Shown in pieces: positions 17,392 through 26,269 of a stretch of DNA of 64,000 bases (its first letter is position 1; each line of letters opens with the position of its first letter). The translations under genes were made by a program, and so were the position numbers. Source of the DNA: Roseburia hominis (GTDB lineage: Bacteria > Bacillota > Clostridia > Lachnospirales > Lachnospiraceae). The DNA is taken from NCBI RefSeq assembly GCF_021531695.1, contig NZ_JADYUI010000007.1:1-64000 (forward strand), in the 5' to 3' direction. The notes under the pieces are model-generated. The model worked only from the letters and a program-made list of their open reading frames with translations, was not told the DNA's origin and searched no databases.

Positions 17392-20106
17392 ATGCTTGAA
17401 AAAATATACAGATTGTTTAGTGACAGGGAAATTGAATTCAGGGAACGATTATTTCGGGTAATCCTGATGTTTGGAATCATTGCTACAATCTTGACTATAA
17501 TAGCCGGATTGTTTCTTGAGAACATTGTAATGAATACCATTCCGTTGCTTATTTTAATCGTGGTTCTTGTGATTGCCTGTGTGGCAACGTTTCGCTATCA
17601 CAAGATGGAACTTGCAGCAACGGTAATCGGATTTGTGATGATTTGTCTGGATTTTCCAATTACCTTTTTTTTGAGTGGGGGACTTCTTGGTGGATCGAGT
17701 GTATGGATGGTACTTGGAATTTTATATATTTTTTTGTTGTTTTCAGGAAAAAAGCTTGCGATTTTTCTGGTCATTGCGGTAGCAGCAGATTTTTTTACTT
17801 ATATCGTGGCATATCAGCATCCAAGATGGGTGGTGAATCTGGCGAGCCGGTCAGAAATCTATTATGATTCGTTGTTTGCTGTTCTGGTTGTGGGCATCAT
17901 GGTTGGCTGTATTATGAAGTTCCAGTTGATGATGTATGAAAAGGAAAGGCAGGTAACACTGGAACAAAAAGAAACATTAGAGAAACTCAGTAGTTCAAAA
18001 AATGATTTCTTTTCATATGTCAGTCATGAGATTCGGACCCCGATCAATACAATTATCGGATTAAATGAGATGATTCTGCGTGAGGATGTTTCACAAGAGG
18101 TTGCAGAAGATGCCAGAAATGTCAGGAATGCAGGAAAACTGCTATTGTCTCTGGTCAATGATATTTTGGATCTTGCAAAAATTGAAAATAAAAAGATGGA
18201 AATCATTCCGGTAGAATACAGTACCAGAGAAATGTTTTCGGAGCTGATACAACTGATTTCGGTTCGGATGAAAGAAAAAAATCTGGAATTTATCGTAAAT
18301 GTGGATGCGGATATTCCGTCTGTTTTATATGGGGATGAAAAAAGGATTCAGCAGGTTATTATAAATATTTTAACGAACGCAGTGAAATACACGGAAAGGG
18401 GTTCGGTTACGTTTTCTGTCGAGGGAGAATCTGTGGATGATTCTACGATAAAATTGAGCATTTCCGTGGCAGACACCGGAGTTGGAATTAAAAGAGAGGA
18501 TATGAAAAATCTGTTCCAGTCATTCCAGAGGGCAGATCTTGCGCATAACAGCAAAATCGAGGGAAGCGGACTGGGATTATCTATTGTAAAACAGTTTCTG
18601 GATTTGATGGGAGGAAACATCAAAGTTAACAGTATTTATGGAAAAGGATCTATCTTTACGGTGACACTGGAGCAAAAAGTGGTTGATCATGCACCAATCG
18701 GTCTTTTGGATTATAAAACAATCGGAGAAGAAGATAGAAATGAGACTTACCGGCAAAGTTTTGAGGCATCCGGGGCCAGCATTTTAATTGTGGATGATGA
18801 TGAAAAGAATCTCCTGGTTGCCACTAAGCTGCTGCGGGCGACGAAAGTCGGAATTGATACTGCGGCAAGTGGAAAAGAGTGTCTGGAATATACGAAAAAC
18901 AGATCTTATCATGTGATTTTACTGGATTATATGATGCCGGAGATGGATGGACTTGAGACATTACACAGAATCCGCAGTCAGGAAGATGGTCTGTGCCAGA
19001 AAGCACCGGTTATTGTACTTACCGGAAATGCGTCGCCGGAAGATGAGAAACGCTTCCTGCGTCAGGGATTTGACGGCTATCTGGCGAAACCGGTGGATGG
19101 AAGAACATTAGAAACCGAAATTTTAAGCTTCCTGCCAAAAGAAGTGGTGGAATACCGCGAGGATATTTCGGCGCAGAGAGGGACATCCGATTTTGTACAA
19201 AAGATTTTAAAGCACAGGAAAAGAAAAATTATCATTGCTTCTGATGCAGTCTGTGATCTTCCAAGGGATTTAAGGGATAAATACGATATTCGTCTGATGC
19301 ATTCTTATATTGTGACAGATAAGGGGAATTTCCGGGATACGGAAGAAATCGGCATTGATAATTTCTTTCAGTATATGTCTGATATGACTACGACGGTATC
19401 AGCAGTTACGGCTCCGGTCGAAGAATTTGAAGAATTTTTTGCACAGCTTTTGACGGAAGCGGAAAGTGTGATTTATGTTTCCATGTCAGCCCAGGTCGGA
19501 AGAGGTTATGCACATGCAACCCAGGCGGCAAAAGAATTTTATCATGTTTCCGTGGTGGATTCGAAACAGGTTTCCGGCGGAGAGGGACTGATGGTATTGT
19601 ATGCGGCAAGACTTGCCCAGAATGGATGCAGCGTGGAAGAAATCTGTGCAGCACTGGAAAAGGAAAAGAAAAAAGTAGAGATGAGTATGATGCTTTCTAC
19701 GGTGGATACGTTTTATGAAAATGGATATATCAGTAAGAGCAAGGCAAAAATCTGCGATTATTTTCATCTGCATCCGGTCGTAAAAAGCAAACATGGGGTG
19801 CTTGCTTTTTGCGGAGTGCGGGGCGGAAAACTGGATCTGGCAAGAAAACATTTCGTTCAAAGTCAGCTTTTTTTTAAAAACAGGATTAATACGGACATTG
19901 CATTTATTACATATGTTGGCTGCACGGTGGAACAGCAGAACAATCTAAAGAAACAGGTAGAACAGTGTGTTCCGTTTGACCGTCTGATTTTACAGCGTTG
20001 TTCGGTCCCGATCGTAAGTAATGCCGGGCTTGGGATTATTGCAATCACGTATATGAGAAAAGACATGAAAGAGATTCCCGGGAAGACAGAATTTTCTGAT
20101 TTATAA
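17392..20106 (+). CDS. Membrane histidine kinase - receiver - DegV fusion protein
   Basis: 904 residues in an unusual order. Six or so N-terminal helices (to about 185) lead to a kinase core with HEIRTPIN (His near 211), NILTNAVKYT, DTGVGIK and GSGLGLS. A receiver begins near 463 (IVDDDEKN; phospho-Asp in LLDYMMPEMDG, about 510). From about residue 612 to the end is a DegV/EDD-type domain, a fold known for binding fatty acids: IIIASDAVCDLP, VVDSKQVSGGEGL and VKSKHGVLAFCGVRGG. The usual lipid-contact loop (SS.LSGTY) is altered to MSAQVGRGY. It is likely co-transcribed with the preceding hybrid kinase. The DegV part could sense lipid or be the output. Confidence 0.9.
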   Translation: MLEKIYRLFSDREIEFRERLFRVILMFGIIATILTIIAGLFLENIVMNTIPLLILIVVLVIACVATFRYHKMELAATVIGFVMICLDFPITFFLSGGLLGGSSVWMVLGILYIFLLFSGKKLAIFLVIAVAADFFTYIVAYQHPRWVVNLASRSEIYYDSLFAVLVVGIMVGCIMKFQLMMYEKERQVTLEQKETLEKLSSSKNDFFSYVSHEIRTPINTIIGLNEMILREDVSQEVAEDARNVRNAGKLLLSLVNDILDLAKIENKKMEIIPVEYSTREMFSELIQLISVRMKEKNLEFIVNVDADIPSVLYGDEKRIQQVIINILTNAVKYTERGSVTFSVEGESVDDSTIKLSISVADTGVGIKREDMKNLFQSFQRADLAHNSKIEGSGLGLSIVKQFLDLMGGNIKVNSIYGKGSIFTVTLEQKVVDHAPIGLLDYKTIGEEDRNETYRQSFEASGASILIVDDDEKNLLVATKLLRATKVGIDTAASGKECLEYTKNRSYHVILLDYMMPEMDGLETLHRIRSQEDGLCQKAPVIVLTGNASPEDEKRFLRQGFDGYLAKPVDGRTLETEILSFLPKEVVEYREDISAQRGTSDFVQKILKHRKRKIIIASDAVCDLPRDLRDKYDIRLMHSYIVTDKGNFRDTEEIGIDNFFQYMSDMTTTVSAVTAPVEEFEEFFAQLLTEAESVIYVSMSAQVGRGYAHATQAAKEFYHVSVVDSKQVSGGEGLMVLYAARLAQNGCSVEEICAALEKEKKKVEMSMMLSTVDTFYENGYISKSKAKICDYFHLHPVVKSKHGVLAFCGVRGGKLDLARKHFVQSQLFFKNRINTDIAFITYVGCTVEQQNNLKKQVEQCVPFDRLILQRCSVPIVSNAGLGIIAITYMRKDMKEIPGKTEFSDL

Positions 20107-20119
20107 GAAAAAATAATAA

Positions 20120-20148
20120 TTGAATATTCATTAAGAACATGATATAAC
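20120..20148 (+). promoter_or_regulatory. Sigma-A promoter of apt and the purine permease
   Basis: TTGAAT (20120-20125), 17-base spacer, TATAAC (20143-20148), about 60 bases ahead of apt. No purine riboswitch fold was recognised in the leader. Confidence 0.6.
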
Positions 20149-20206
20149 AAGTATGTGTTTTTTTACGATGGAAAAGAGTTTCAGAAAAGACTGGAGGAAT
20201 AGAAGA

Positions 20207-20731
20207 ATGAAGAAAATGGAAGACTATGTAAGAACGATACCGGATTTCCCGGAACCGGGAATTATGTTTCGTGATGTAACGAGCGTATTGCAGGATCCGG
20301 ATGGATTAAAACTTGCAATTGATTCTATGATAAATCTGCTTGACGGAGTCGATTTTGATGTGATTGCAGGAGCAGAATCCAGAGGCTTTATTTTTGGCGC
20401 ACCGATTGCTTATGCACTTGGAAAACCATTTGTGTTAATTCGTAAGAAAGGAAAACTTCCTTGCGAAACCGTATCTGAAAAATATGACTTAGAGTATGGA
20501 AGTGCAGAAATTGAGATGCACAAGGATGCTGTAAAACCGGGACAGAAAGTGGTTTTGGTTGATGATCTTATTGCAACAGGCGGAACCATTGAAGCCGGTG
20601 CAAAATTAGTGGAAAAGCTTGGCGGTACTGTTGTAAAAATGATTTTCTTAATGGAACTTGCCGGATTAAATGGAAGAGAAAAATTAAAAGACTATGACGT
20701 TGCATCTGTAATTTGCTATGAGGGCAAATAG
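20207..20731 (+). CDS. apt: Adenine phosphoribosyltransferase
   Basis: Salvages adenine to AMP using PRPP. 174 residues with the type I phosphoribosyltransferase PRPP loop VVLVDDLIATGGT, the AGAESRGFIFG segment and the N-terminal hood IPDFPEPGIMFRDVT typical of Apt. ATG 20207 is supported by GGAGG 9 bases upstream, so an extension back to 20153 is unlikely. It is followed 26 bases later by a purine permease, a logical uptake-salvage pair. Confidence 0.97.
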   Translation: MKKMEDYVRTIPDFPEPGIMFRDVTSVLQDPDGLKLAIDSMINLLDGVDFDVIAGAESRGFIFGAPIAYALGKPFVLIRKKGKLPCETVSEKYDLEYGSAEIEMHKDAVKPGQKVVLVDDLIATGGTIEAGAKLVEKLGGTVVKMIFLMELAGLNGREKLKDYDVASVICYEGK

Positions 20732-20757
20732 GAGCAGTCTGTAGCAGGGAGAGAAAA

Positions 20758-22110
20758 ATGATAGAAAAACTTTTTAAACTAAAAGAAAATAATACAACGG
20801 TAAAGACGGAAGTCATAGCAGGAATTACCACCTTTATGACAATGGCATATATTTTAGCGGTAAATCCGTCTCTTTTGTCTGCATCAGGAATGGATGCGAC
20901 AGCAGTTTTAATTGCAACTTGTCTGGCTTCTTTTGTCGGAACACTTGCCATGGCACTTCTTGCCAATTATCCGTTTGCTTTGGCACCGGGTATGGGATTG
21001 AATGCATATTTTGCTTTTACCGTATGCGGCTCCATGGGATATGACTGGAGAGTTGCTCTTATGGCGGTCTTTATAGAGGGACTTATTTTTATTGTATTGT
21101 CATTAACAAATGTACGTGAGGCAATCTTTAATGCGATTCCAAGTACCTTAAAGAAAGGTGTCAGTGCCGGAATCGGTCTTTTTATTGCATTTATCGGTTT
21201 ACAGGGAGCACATATTGTAGTAGCAAATGATTCTACGTTGGTTTCTTATGTTGATTTTGCCGGAAACTGGCATACAGAAGGAATCTGTGCGGTACTTGCA
21301 CTCATCGGACTGATTATTACGGTTGTTTTATATGTAAAAAAGGTAAAGGGCTCGATTCTTATCGGTATCCTTGCTACCTGGATTCTTGGTATGATTGCAC
21401 AGGCAATCGGTATTTACCAGGTGAGTGACGGATTTTATTCTTTATATCCAAGCTTGCAGATGACGGACTTTTCTGCCATCGGAAAGACATTCGGACAGTG
21501 TTTTAAAGCAGATTTTTCCGGTGTGACAGTGTTTAATTTCATTGTAGTTTTATTATCCTTCTTATTTGTAGATATGTTTGATACGATTGGAACTTTAATC
21601 GGTGTTTCTTCCAAAGCAGGTATGTTAGATGAAAATGAAAAGCTTCCAAGAATTAAACCGGCACTTCTTGCGGATGCTATTGCAACTTCTGCAGGTGCGG
21701 TTTTTGGTACTTCTACAACAACAACATTTGTAGAAAGTTCTGCCGGCGTTGGTGCAGGTGCAAAAACAGGACTTGCTTCTGTGGTTACAGGATTTTTGTT
21801 TTTGATTGCGATTTTCTTTGCACCGATTTTTACGGCAATTCCGGGATTCGCAACTGCTCCGGCACTTATTTTTGTCGGATTTTTAATGGTATCTTCGGTT
21901 GTTGAGATTGATTTTAATGATTTGACCGAAGCAGTACCGGCTTATTTATGTATCATTGCAATGCCGCTTATGTACAGTATTTCTGAAGGTATCGCAATTG
22001 GTGTAATTTCTTATGTATTATTAAATCTGATTTGCAAAAAAGCAAAGAAGATTACACCACTTATGTATGTACTTGCAGTATTATTTGTCTGCAAATATAT
22101 TTTCCTGTAA
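20758..22110 (+). CDS. Purine permease (AzgA-like NCS2 family)
   Basis: Imports purine bases across the membrane. 450 residues with about 12 membrane helices. AzgA/PbuG-type signatures are EVIAGITTFMTMAYILAVNP, APGMGLNAYFAF, the VDMFDTIGTLIGV helix and GTSTTTTFVESSAGVGAGAKTG. Adenine, guanine or hypoxanthine are the usual substrates of this subfamily; co-location with apt favours adenine. It ends at a terminator. Confidence 0.94.
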   Translation: MIEKLFKLKENNTTVKTEVIAGITTFMTMAYILAVNPSLLSASGMDATAVLIATCLASFVGTLAMALLANYPFALAPGMGLNAYFAFTVCGSMGYDWRVALMAVFIEGLIFIVLSLTNVREAIFNAIPSTLKKGVSAGIGLFIAFIGLQGAHIVVANDSTLVSYVDFAGNWHTEGICAVLALIGLIITVVLYVKKVKGSILIGILATWILGMIAQAIGIYQVSDGFYSLYPSLQMTDFSAIGKTFGQCFKADFSGVTVFNFIVVLLSFLFVDMFDTIGTLIGVSSKAGMLDENEKLPRIKPALLADAIATSAGAVFGTSTTTTFVESSAGVGAGAKTGLASVVTGFLFLIAIFFAPIFTAIPGFATAPALIFVGFLMVSSVVEIDFNDLTEAVPAYLCIIAMPLMYSISEGIAIGVISYVLLNLICKKAKKITPLMYVLAVLFVCKYIFL

Positions 22111-22125
22111 AAGGTTTGTTGAGAG

Positions 22126-22156
22126 GCATCCATTCTTGGAGTGGGTGCTTTTCTTA
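22126..22156 (+). terminator. Intrinsic terminator after the purine permease
   Basis: GCATCCA (22126-22132) pairs with TGGGTGC (22142-22148) with one wobble pair, followed by a T-rich tract. Confidence 0.7.
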
Positions 22157-22264
22157 TTTGATAGGAAATTTTCTATTACAATAAAAGGCAGACAGGAATC
22201 TTGACAATCGAAAGTCTATATTATAAACTTAAGAAGTTTATGAGAAGAATTGGAGGACAATTCA

Positions 22265-23854
22265 TTGGCTGATTTAAGAAAAGAAATAGAAAAAAGAAGA
22301 ACTTTTGCAATTATATCTCATCCGGATGCAGGAAAAACAACGTTAACGGAGAAATTCCTGCTATACGGAGGAGCAATCAATCTTGCGGGTTCTGTTAAGG
22401 GAAAAGCAACAGCGAGACATGCGGTTTCAGACTGGATGGAGATTGAAAAACAGAGAGGTATTTCCGTTACTTCTTCTGTATTACAGTTTAATTATGATGG
22501 ATATTGTATTAATATTCTGGATACACCGGGACATCAGGATTTCTCGGAAGACACGTATCGTACTTTGATGGCTGCCGACTCTGCAGTCATGGTAATCGAT
22601 GGCTCTAAAGGTGTCGAAGCGCAGACGAGGAAGCTGTTTAAGGTCTGTGTCATGCGTCATATTCCGATTTTTACTTTTATTAATAAAATGGACCGGGATG
22701 CGAATGATACATTTGATTTGCTTGATGAAATCGAAAAAGAGCTTGGAATTGCTACTTGTCCGATTAACTGGCCGATTGGCTCAGGAAAAGACTTTAAAGG
22801 CGTATATGACAGAAATACAAAGAAAGTTATGACTTTTGCCGATACGTTAAAAGGTACAAAAGAGGGAATCGAAAAAGAAATTTCTATTGATGATCCTTTA
22901 CTGGTTCAGGAAATTGGACAAGATTTTAAAGATACATTGTTAGAAGAAATTGAGCTTTTAGATGGTGCAAGTGCTGAGTTTGATATGGAAAAAGTTTCCA
23001 GGGGAGAACTTTCTCCGGTATTTTTTGGCTCTGCATTAACCAATTTTGGTGTGGAAACATTTTTAAAGCACTTTTTACAAATGACATCTTCCCCGTTGCC
23101 AAGAAAGGCGGATAAGGGTGTGATTGATCCGTTTTCTGATGATTTTTCGGCATTCGTATTTAAAATCCAGGCAAACATGAATAAGAATCACCGTGACCGT
23201 GTTGCATTTATGCGTATTTGCTCCGGAAAATTTGAGGCTGGTATGGAAGTTTATCATGTGCAGGGCGGAAAGACAATTAAACTGGCACAGCCACAGCAGT
23301 TGATGGCAGACGAGCGAAAAATCATTGACGAAGCGTATGCAGGTGACATTATCGGTGTGTTTGATCCAGGGATTTTTTCCATTGGCGATACGCTTACGAC
23401 AGCAAAAGACAAATTCGCGTTTGAAGGAATTCCGACGTTTGCACCGGAGCATTTTGCACGTGTACGTCTTATGGATTCAATGAAGCGGAAACAGTTTGTG
23501 AAAGGTGTAACGCAGATTGCACAGGAAGGTGCAATCCAGATTTTTCAGGAATATAAAGGCGGGATGGAAGAAATTATCGTCGGTGTAGTCGGTGTTTTGC
23601 AGTTTGATGTATTAAAATTCCGTTTGGAGAAAGAATATAATGTAGAAATACGTCTGGAGAATCTCCCATATGAGCATATCCGCTGGATTAAAAATAAAGA
23701 GATTGATATGGATAAGCTGACGGGAACTTCAGATATGAAAAAGGTTATGGATATGCGTGGAAATCCATTATTGTTGTTTGTGAACGCATGGAGTGTCGGT
23801 ATGACACTGGATCGAAATGAAGGCTTGGAATTGTCTGAGTTTGGTAACCAGTAA
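22265..23854 (+). CDS. prfC: Peptide chain release factor 3
   Basis: GTPase that recycles RF1/RF2 from ribosomes after termination. 529 residues, with G1 [13 protein letters not shown], switch GISVTSS, G3 DTPGHQDF, G4 NKMDRD and the RF3-type C-terminal domains. Length is normal. Start: TTG 22265 has GGAGG 8 bases upstream, whereas the TTG at 22250 includes that ribosome site. It probably continues into trxA, which starts 38 bases later with no terminator between. Confidence 0.96.
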   Translation: MADLRKEIEKRRTFAIISHPDAGKTTLTEKFLLYGGAINLAGSVKGKATARHAVSDWMEIEKQRGISVTSSVLQFNYDGYCINILDTPGHQDFSEDTYRTLMAADSAVMVIDGSKGVEAQTRKLFKVCVMRHIPIFTFINKMDRDANDTFDLLDEIEKELGIATCPINWPIGSGKDFKGVYDRNTKKVMTFADTLKGTKEGIEKEISIDDPLLVQEIGQDFKDTLLEEIELLDGASAEFDMEKVSRGELSPVFFGSALTNFGVETFLKHFLQMTSSPLPRKADKGVIDPFSDDFSAFVFKIQANMNKNHRDRVAFMRICSGKFEAGMEVYHVQGGKTIKLAQPQQLMADERKIIDEAYAGDIIGVFDPGIFSIGDTLTTAKDKFAFEGIPTFAPEHFARVRLMDSMKRKQFVKGVTQIAQEGAIQIFQEYKGGMEEIIVGVVGVLQFDVLKFRLEKEYNVEIRLENLPYEHIRWIKNKEIDMDKLTGTSDMKKVMDMRGNPLLLFVNAWSVGMTLDRNEGLELSEFGNQ

Positions 23855-23892
23855 AAGTGAAAAATAAAAGGAAAACGAAAGGAGAAAGGACT

Positions 23893-24210
23893 ATGGCAGT
23901 AGTAAAGATTACAAATGATAATTTTGAAGAAGAAGTATTGGCATGCAAGATACCGGTTCTGTTGGATTTCTGGGCAGACTGGTGCGGACCATGTAAAATG
24001 ATGTCTCCTATAGTAGAAGAACTGGCAGAGGAACTGGATGGAAAAGTAAAAGTAGGTAAGGTCAACGTAGACGAGGAAGCAGCACTTGCACTTAAATATC
24101 AGATTATGAGCATTCCGACTTTTGTTGTCATGGAGTATGGTGTTTTCAAAGAAAAGTCAATTGGAGCACAGTCAAAAGAAGACTTAAAGAAAATGTTACA
24201 TCAGATGTAA
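23893..24210 (+). CDS. trxA: Thioredoxin
   Basis: Cytoplasmic disulfide reductase, 105 residues, with the classic WCGPC active site in [12 protein letters not shown] and the cis-proline segment SIPTF. Gly-rich C-terminal features are slightly diverged, but the fold is complete. AAGGAG before ATG 23893 fixes the start; the in-frame ATG at 23857 lacks one. It ends about 70 bases before a strong terminator. Confidence 0.95.
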   Translation: MAVVKITNDNFEEEVLACKIPVLLDFWADWCGPCKMMSPIVEELAEELDGKVKVGKVNVDEEAALALKYQIMSIPTFVVMEYGVFKEKSIGAQSKEDLKKMLHQM

Positions 24211-24249
24211 TATGGTACGGTATGATTTACCACAGAACAGAAATATTGC

Positions 24250-24278
24250 TTGACGAAATATGGACGTGATTTTATAAT
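24250..24278 (+). promoter_or_regulatory. Promoter-like site abutting a terminator
   Basis: TTGACG (24250-24255), 17-base spacer, perfect TATAAT (24273-24278). The -10 box touches the left arm of the terminator at 24279. Transcripts starting here would begin inside the hairpin. Confidence 0.5.
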
Positions 24279-24314
24279 AAGAACAGTTGAGAAATTGACT
24301 GTTCTTATTTTTTT
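24279..24314 (+). terminator. Intrinsic terminator after trxA
   Basis: AAGAACAGT (24279-24287) pairs perfectly with ACTGTTCTT (24298-24306), followed by a T-rich tract. Confidence 0.85.
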
Positions 24315-24356
24315 CTTGAGACCATGTTTCATCTTAAATATTTCCCAGATAATAAA

Positions 24357-24370
24357 CGAACATATTTTCG
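24357..24370 (+). promoter_or_regulatory. Upstream LexA (SOS) box of recA, imperfect
   Basis: CGAACATATTTTCG matches the Gram-positive LexA consensus CGAACRNRYGTTYG except in the second half-site. It lies just before the recA -35 box. Confidence 0.55.
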
Positions 24371-24380
24371 AAAAAACAAC

Positions 24381-24409
24381 TTGACATTTTAACGGAACTA
24401 TAATATCAT
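24381..24409 (+). promoter_or_regulatory. Sigma-A promoter of recA
   Basis: TTGACA (24381-24386), 17-base spacer, TATCAT (24404-24409). It is flanked by two LexA boxes. Confidence 0.75.
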
Positions 24410-24422
24410 AATTTTATAAAAA

Positions 24423-24436
24423 CGAACATAAGTTCG
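24423..24436 (+). promoter_or_regulatory. LexA (SOS) box of recA
   Basis: CGAACATAAGTTCG has both perfect half-sites CGAAC and GTTCG. It sits at about +7 to +20 of the recA transcript, just ahead of the ribosome site, as expected for an SOS operator. Confidence 0.8.
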
Positions 24437-24453
24437 CGAGAAGGAGAATCGTT

Positions 24454-25515
24454 ATGGCAGCAAAGGAAGATAAATTAAAAGCATTAGATGCAGCAATTTC
24501 ACAGATAGAGAAACAGTATGGCAAGGGTTCCATCATGAAGCTTGGAGATCCTACAACGAGTATGAATGTTGAGACGATACCGACCGGTTCACTCAGTCTT
24601 GATATTGCACTGGGACTTGGCGGTTTGCCGAAGGGAAGAATTATAGAGGTATATGGACCGGAGTCCAGTGGTAAGACGACAGTCGCACTTCATGTGGTTG
24701 CAGAGGTGCAGAAAAGGGGCGGTATTGCAGGATTTATTGATGCGGAGCATGCGTTAGATCCTGTTTATGCTAAGAATATAGGGGTAGATATTGATAATCT
24801 TTATATTTCACAGCCGGATAATGGAGAACAGGCATTGGAGATTACAGAGACCATGGTTCGTTCCGGGGCAGTGGATATTGTGATTGTGGACTCTGTTGCT
24901 GCATTAGTTCCGAAGGCAGAAATTGATGGTGATATGGGAGATTCCCATGTTGGTTTACAGGCGCGTCTCATGTCTCAGGCACTTAGAAAACTTACTGCAG
25001 TAATCAGTAAGTCTAATTGTATTGTGCTTTTTATCAACCAGCTTCGTGAAAAAGTTGGTGTGATGTTTGGTAATCCGGAGACTACTACAGGCGGTCGTGC
25101 ATTGAAGTTTTATTCTTCTGTACGTCTTGATGTGCGCCGCATAGAGGCACTGAAACAGGCAGGAGAAGTTGTGGGTAACCGTACCAGAATTAAGGTCGTA
25201 AAGAACAAGGTGGCACCACCATTTAAAGAAGCAGAGTTTGATATTATGTTCGGGCAGGGTATTTCGAGAGAGGGAGATATTTTAGACCTTGCAGCAGATG
25301 TCGGAATCGTGAACAAGTCCGGGGCGTGGTATGCCTATAACGGTGAAAAGATAGGACAGGGACGCGAGAATGCAAAGCAGTATTTGAAAGAAAAACCGGA
25401 AGTCAGAGATGAAATTGAGGCAAAGGTTCGTGCACACTATGGTTTAAATGGTGCGACGGAAGAGAAGATTGAAAATAAGGAAAAGCAGGAAGAGCCAAAA
25501 GCAGATGAAAAGTAG
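24454..25515 (+). CDS. recA: Recombinase RecA
   Basis: DNA strand-exchange protein and SOS co-protease. 353 residues with Walker [10 protein letters not shown], Walker [13 protein letters not shown], loop L1/L2 regions ([42 protein letters not shown]) and a Glu/Lys-rich C-terminal tail. Length and order are normal. AGAAGGAG precedes the ATG. LexA boxes at the promoter show SOS control. recX follows. Confidence 0.99.
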   Translation: MAAKEDKLKALDAAISQIEKQYGKGSIMKLGDPTTSMNVETIPTGSLSLDIALGLGGLPKGRIIEVYGPESSGKTTVALHVVAEVQKRGGIAGFIDAEHALDPVYAKNIGVDIDNLYISQPDNGEQALEITETMVRSGAVDIVIVDSVAALVPKAEIDGDMGDSHVGLQARLMSQALRKLTAVISKSNCIVLFINQLREKVGVMFGNPETTTGGRALKFYSSVRLDVRRIEALKQAGEVVGNRTRIKVVKNKVAPPFKEAEFDIMFGQGISREGDILDLAADVGIVNKSGAWYAYNGEKIGQGRENAKQYLKEKPEVRDEIEAKVRAHYGLNGATEEKIENKEKQEEPKADEK

Positions 25516-25559
25516 AAAGTCATCTATAAGTTGATTTTTCTTTGGATGCAGAGGAGCAT

Positions 25560-26171
25560 ATGTTAGTACAGGAAATTATAAAAATGCCTTCTAAAAAATT
25601 TAAAATTATTTTTGCGGAAGCAGAAAATCTTATTTTGTATTCCGGAGAGATAAGAAAGTATCATTTGAAAGAAGGAGAAGAAATACCGGAAGAGGTATAT
25701 CGGGACATTTATTATAACGTTGTCGGAAAACGTGCAAAGAAAAGAGCACTTTATCTTTTGGAAAAGATGGACAGAACTGAAAAAAGTTTAAAAGACAAGT
25801 TGCTACAGAACGGTTATCCGGATAAGCTTGCAGAAGAAGCAGTTGCTTATGTGAAAAGTTATCATTATGTTGATGATTTGCGTTATGCGAAGAATTATAT
25901 CCGCTGTTATCAGACGAAAAAAAGTGCAGGTAAACTAAAAATGGACCTGCTCATGAAAGGAATAGAAAAAGACACAATACAAAAAGCTCTGGAAGAAGAA
26001 TTCGATAGGAATGAAACAGAGATGATACATAATATTTTAGAAAAAAAAGGATATTTTTTAAAAGAACCGGATTTGGCAGAACAAAGGCGAATGTACCAGT
26101 TTCTCCTGCGTAGAGGGTATCGGAGTGCTGACATTTTACAGGTAATGAAATGCGACGACTACTTGACATAA
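25560..26171 (+). CDS. recX: Regulatory protein RecX
   Basis: Limits RecA filament growth. About 203 residues with RecX helical repeats, seen in RALYLLEKMDRTEKSLKDKL, YVDDLRYAKNYI and the C-terminal RRGYRSADILQVM. The position 44 bases after recA supports the call. The start is uncertain: ATG 25560 has GAGGAG only 3 bases away, and TTG 25542 lies upstream in frame with no clear ribosome site. Its last codons contain the -35 box of the next promoter. Confidence 0.9.
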   Translation: MLVQEIIKMPSKKFKIIFAEAENLILYSGEIRKYHLKEGEEIPEEVYRDIYYNVVGKRAKKRALYLLEKMDRTEKSLKDKLLQNGYPDKLAEEAVAYVKSYHYVDDLRYAKNYIRCYQTKKSAGKLKMDLLMKGIEKDTIQKALEEEFDRNETEMIHNILEKKGYFLKEPDLAEQRRMYQFLLRRGYRSADILQVMKCDDYLT

Positions 26172-26191
26172 CTCGTGATAAAGTATAAAAT
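26163..26191 (+). promoter_or_regulatory. Sigma-A promoter of rny
   Basis: TTGACA (26163-26168) overlaps the recX stop codon; after a 17-base spacer comes TAAAAT (26186-26191). Confidence 0.55.
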
Positions 26192-26256
26192 TTATATGTT
26201 GTTATTTATGACAGATAAACTAATGTTTTGTTATATGGACAATGAAAATTTAATAA

Positions 26257-26269
26257 AGGAGGTGCTCCT
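26257..26269 (+). promoter_or_regulatory. Hairpin that pairs the rny ribosome-binding site
   Basis: AGGAG-GTG-CTCCT: the Shine-Dalgarno core (26257-26261) is perfectly complementary to the five bases just before the GTG start (26265-26269). It could mask the ribosome site and tune RNase Y translation. Confidence 0.5.

Noticed and set aside
20107-20206. Possible purine riboswitch before apt
   Set aside because: No three-way junction or conserved loop sequences seen; the leader is too short.
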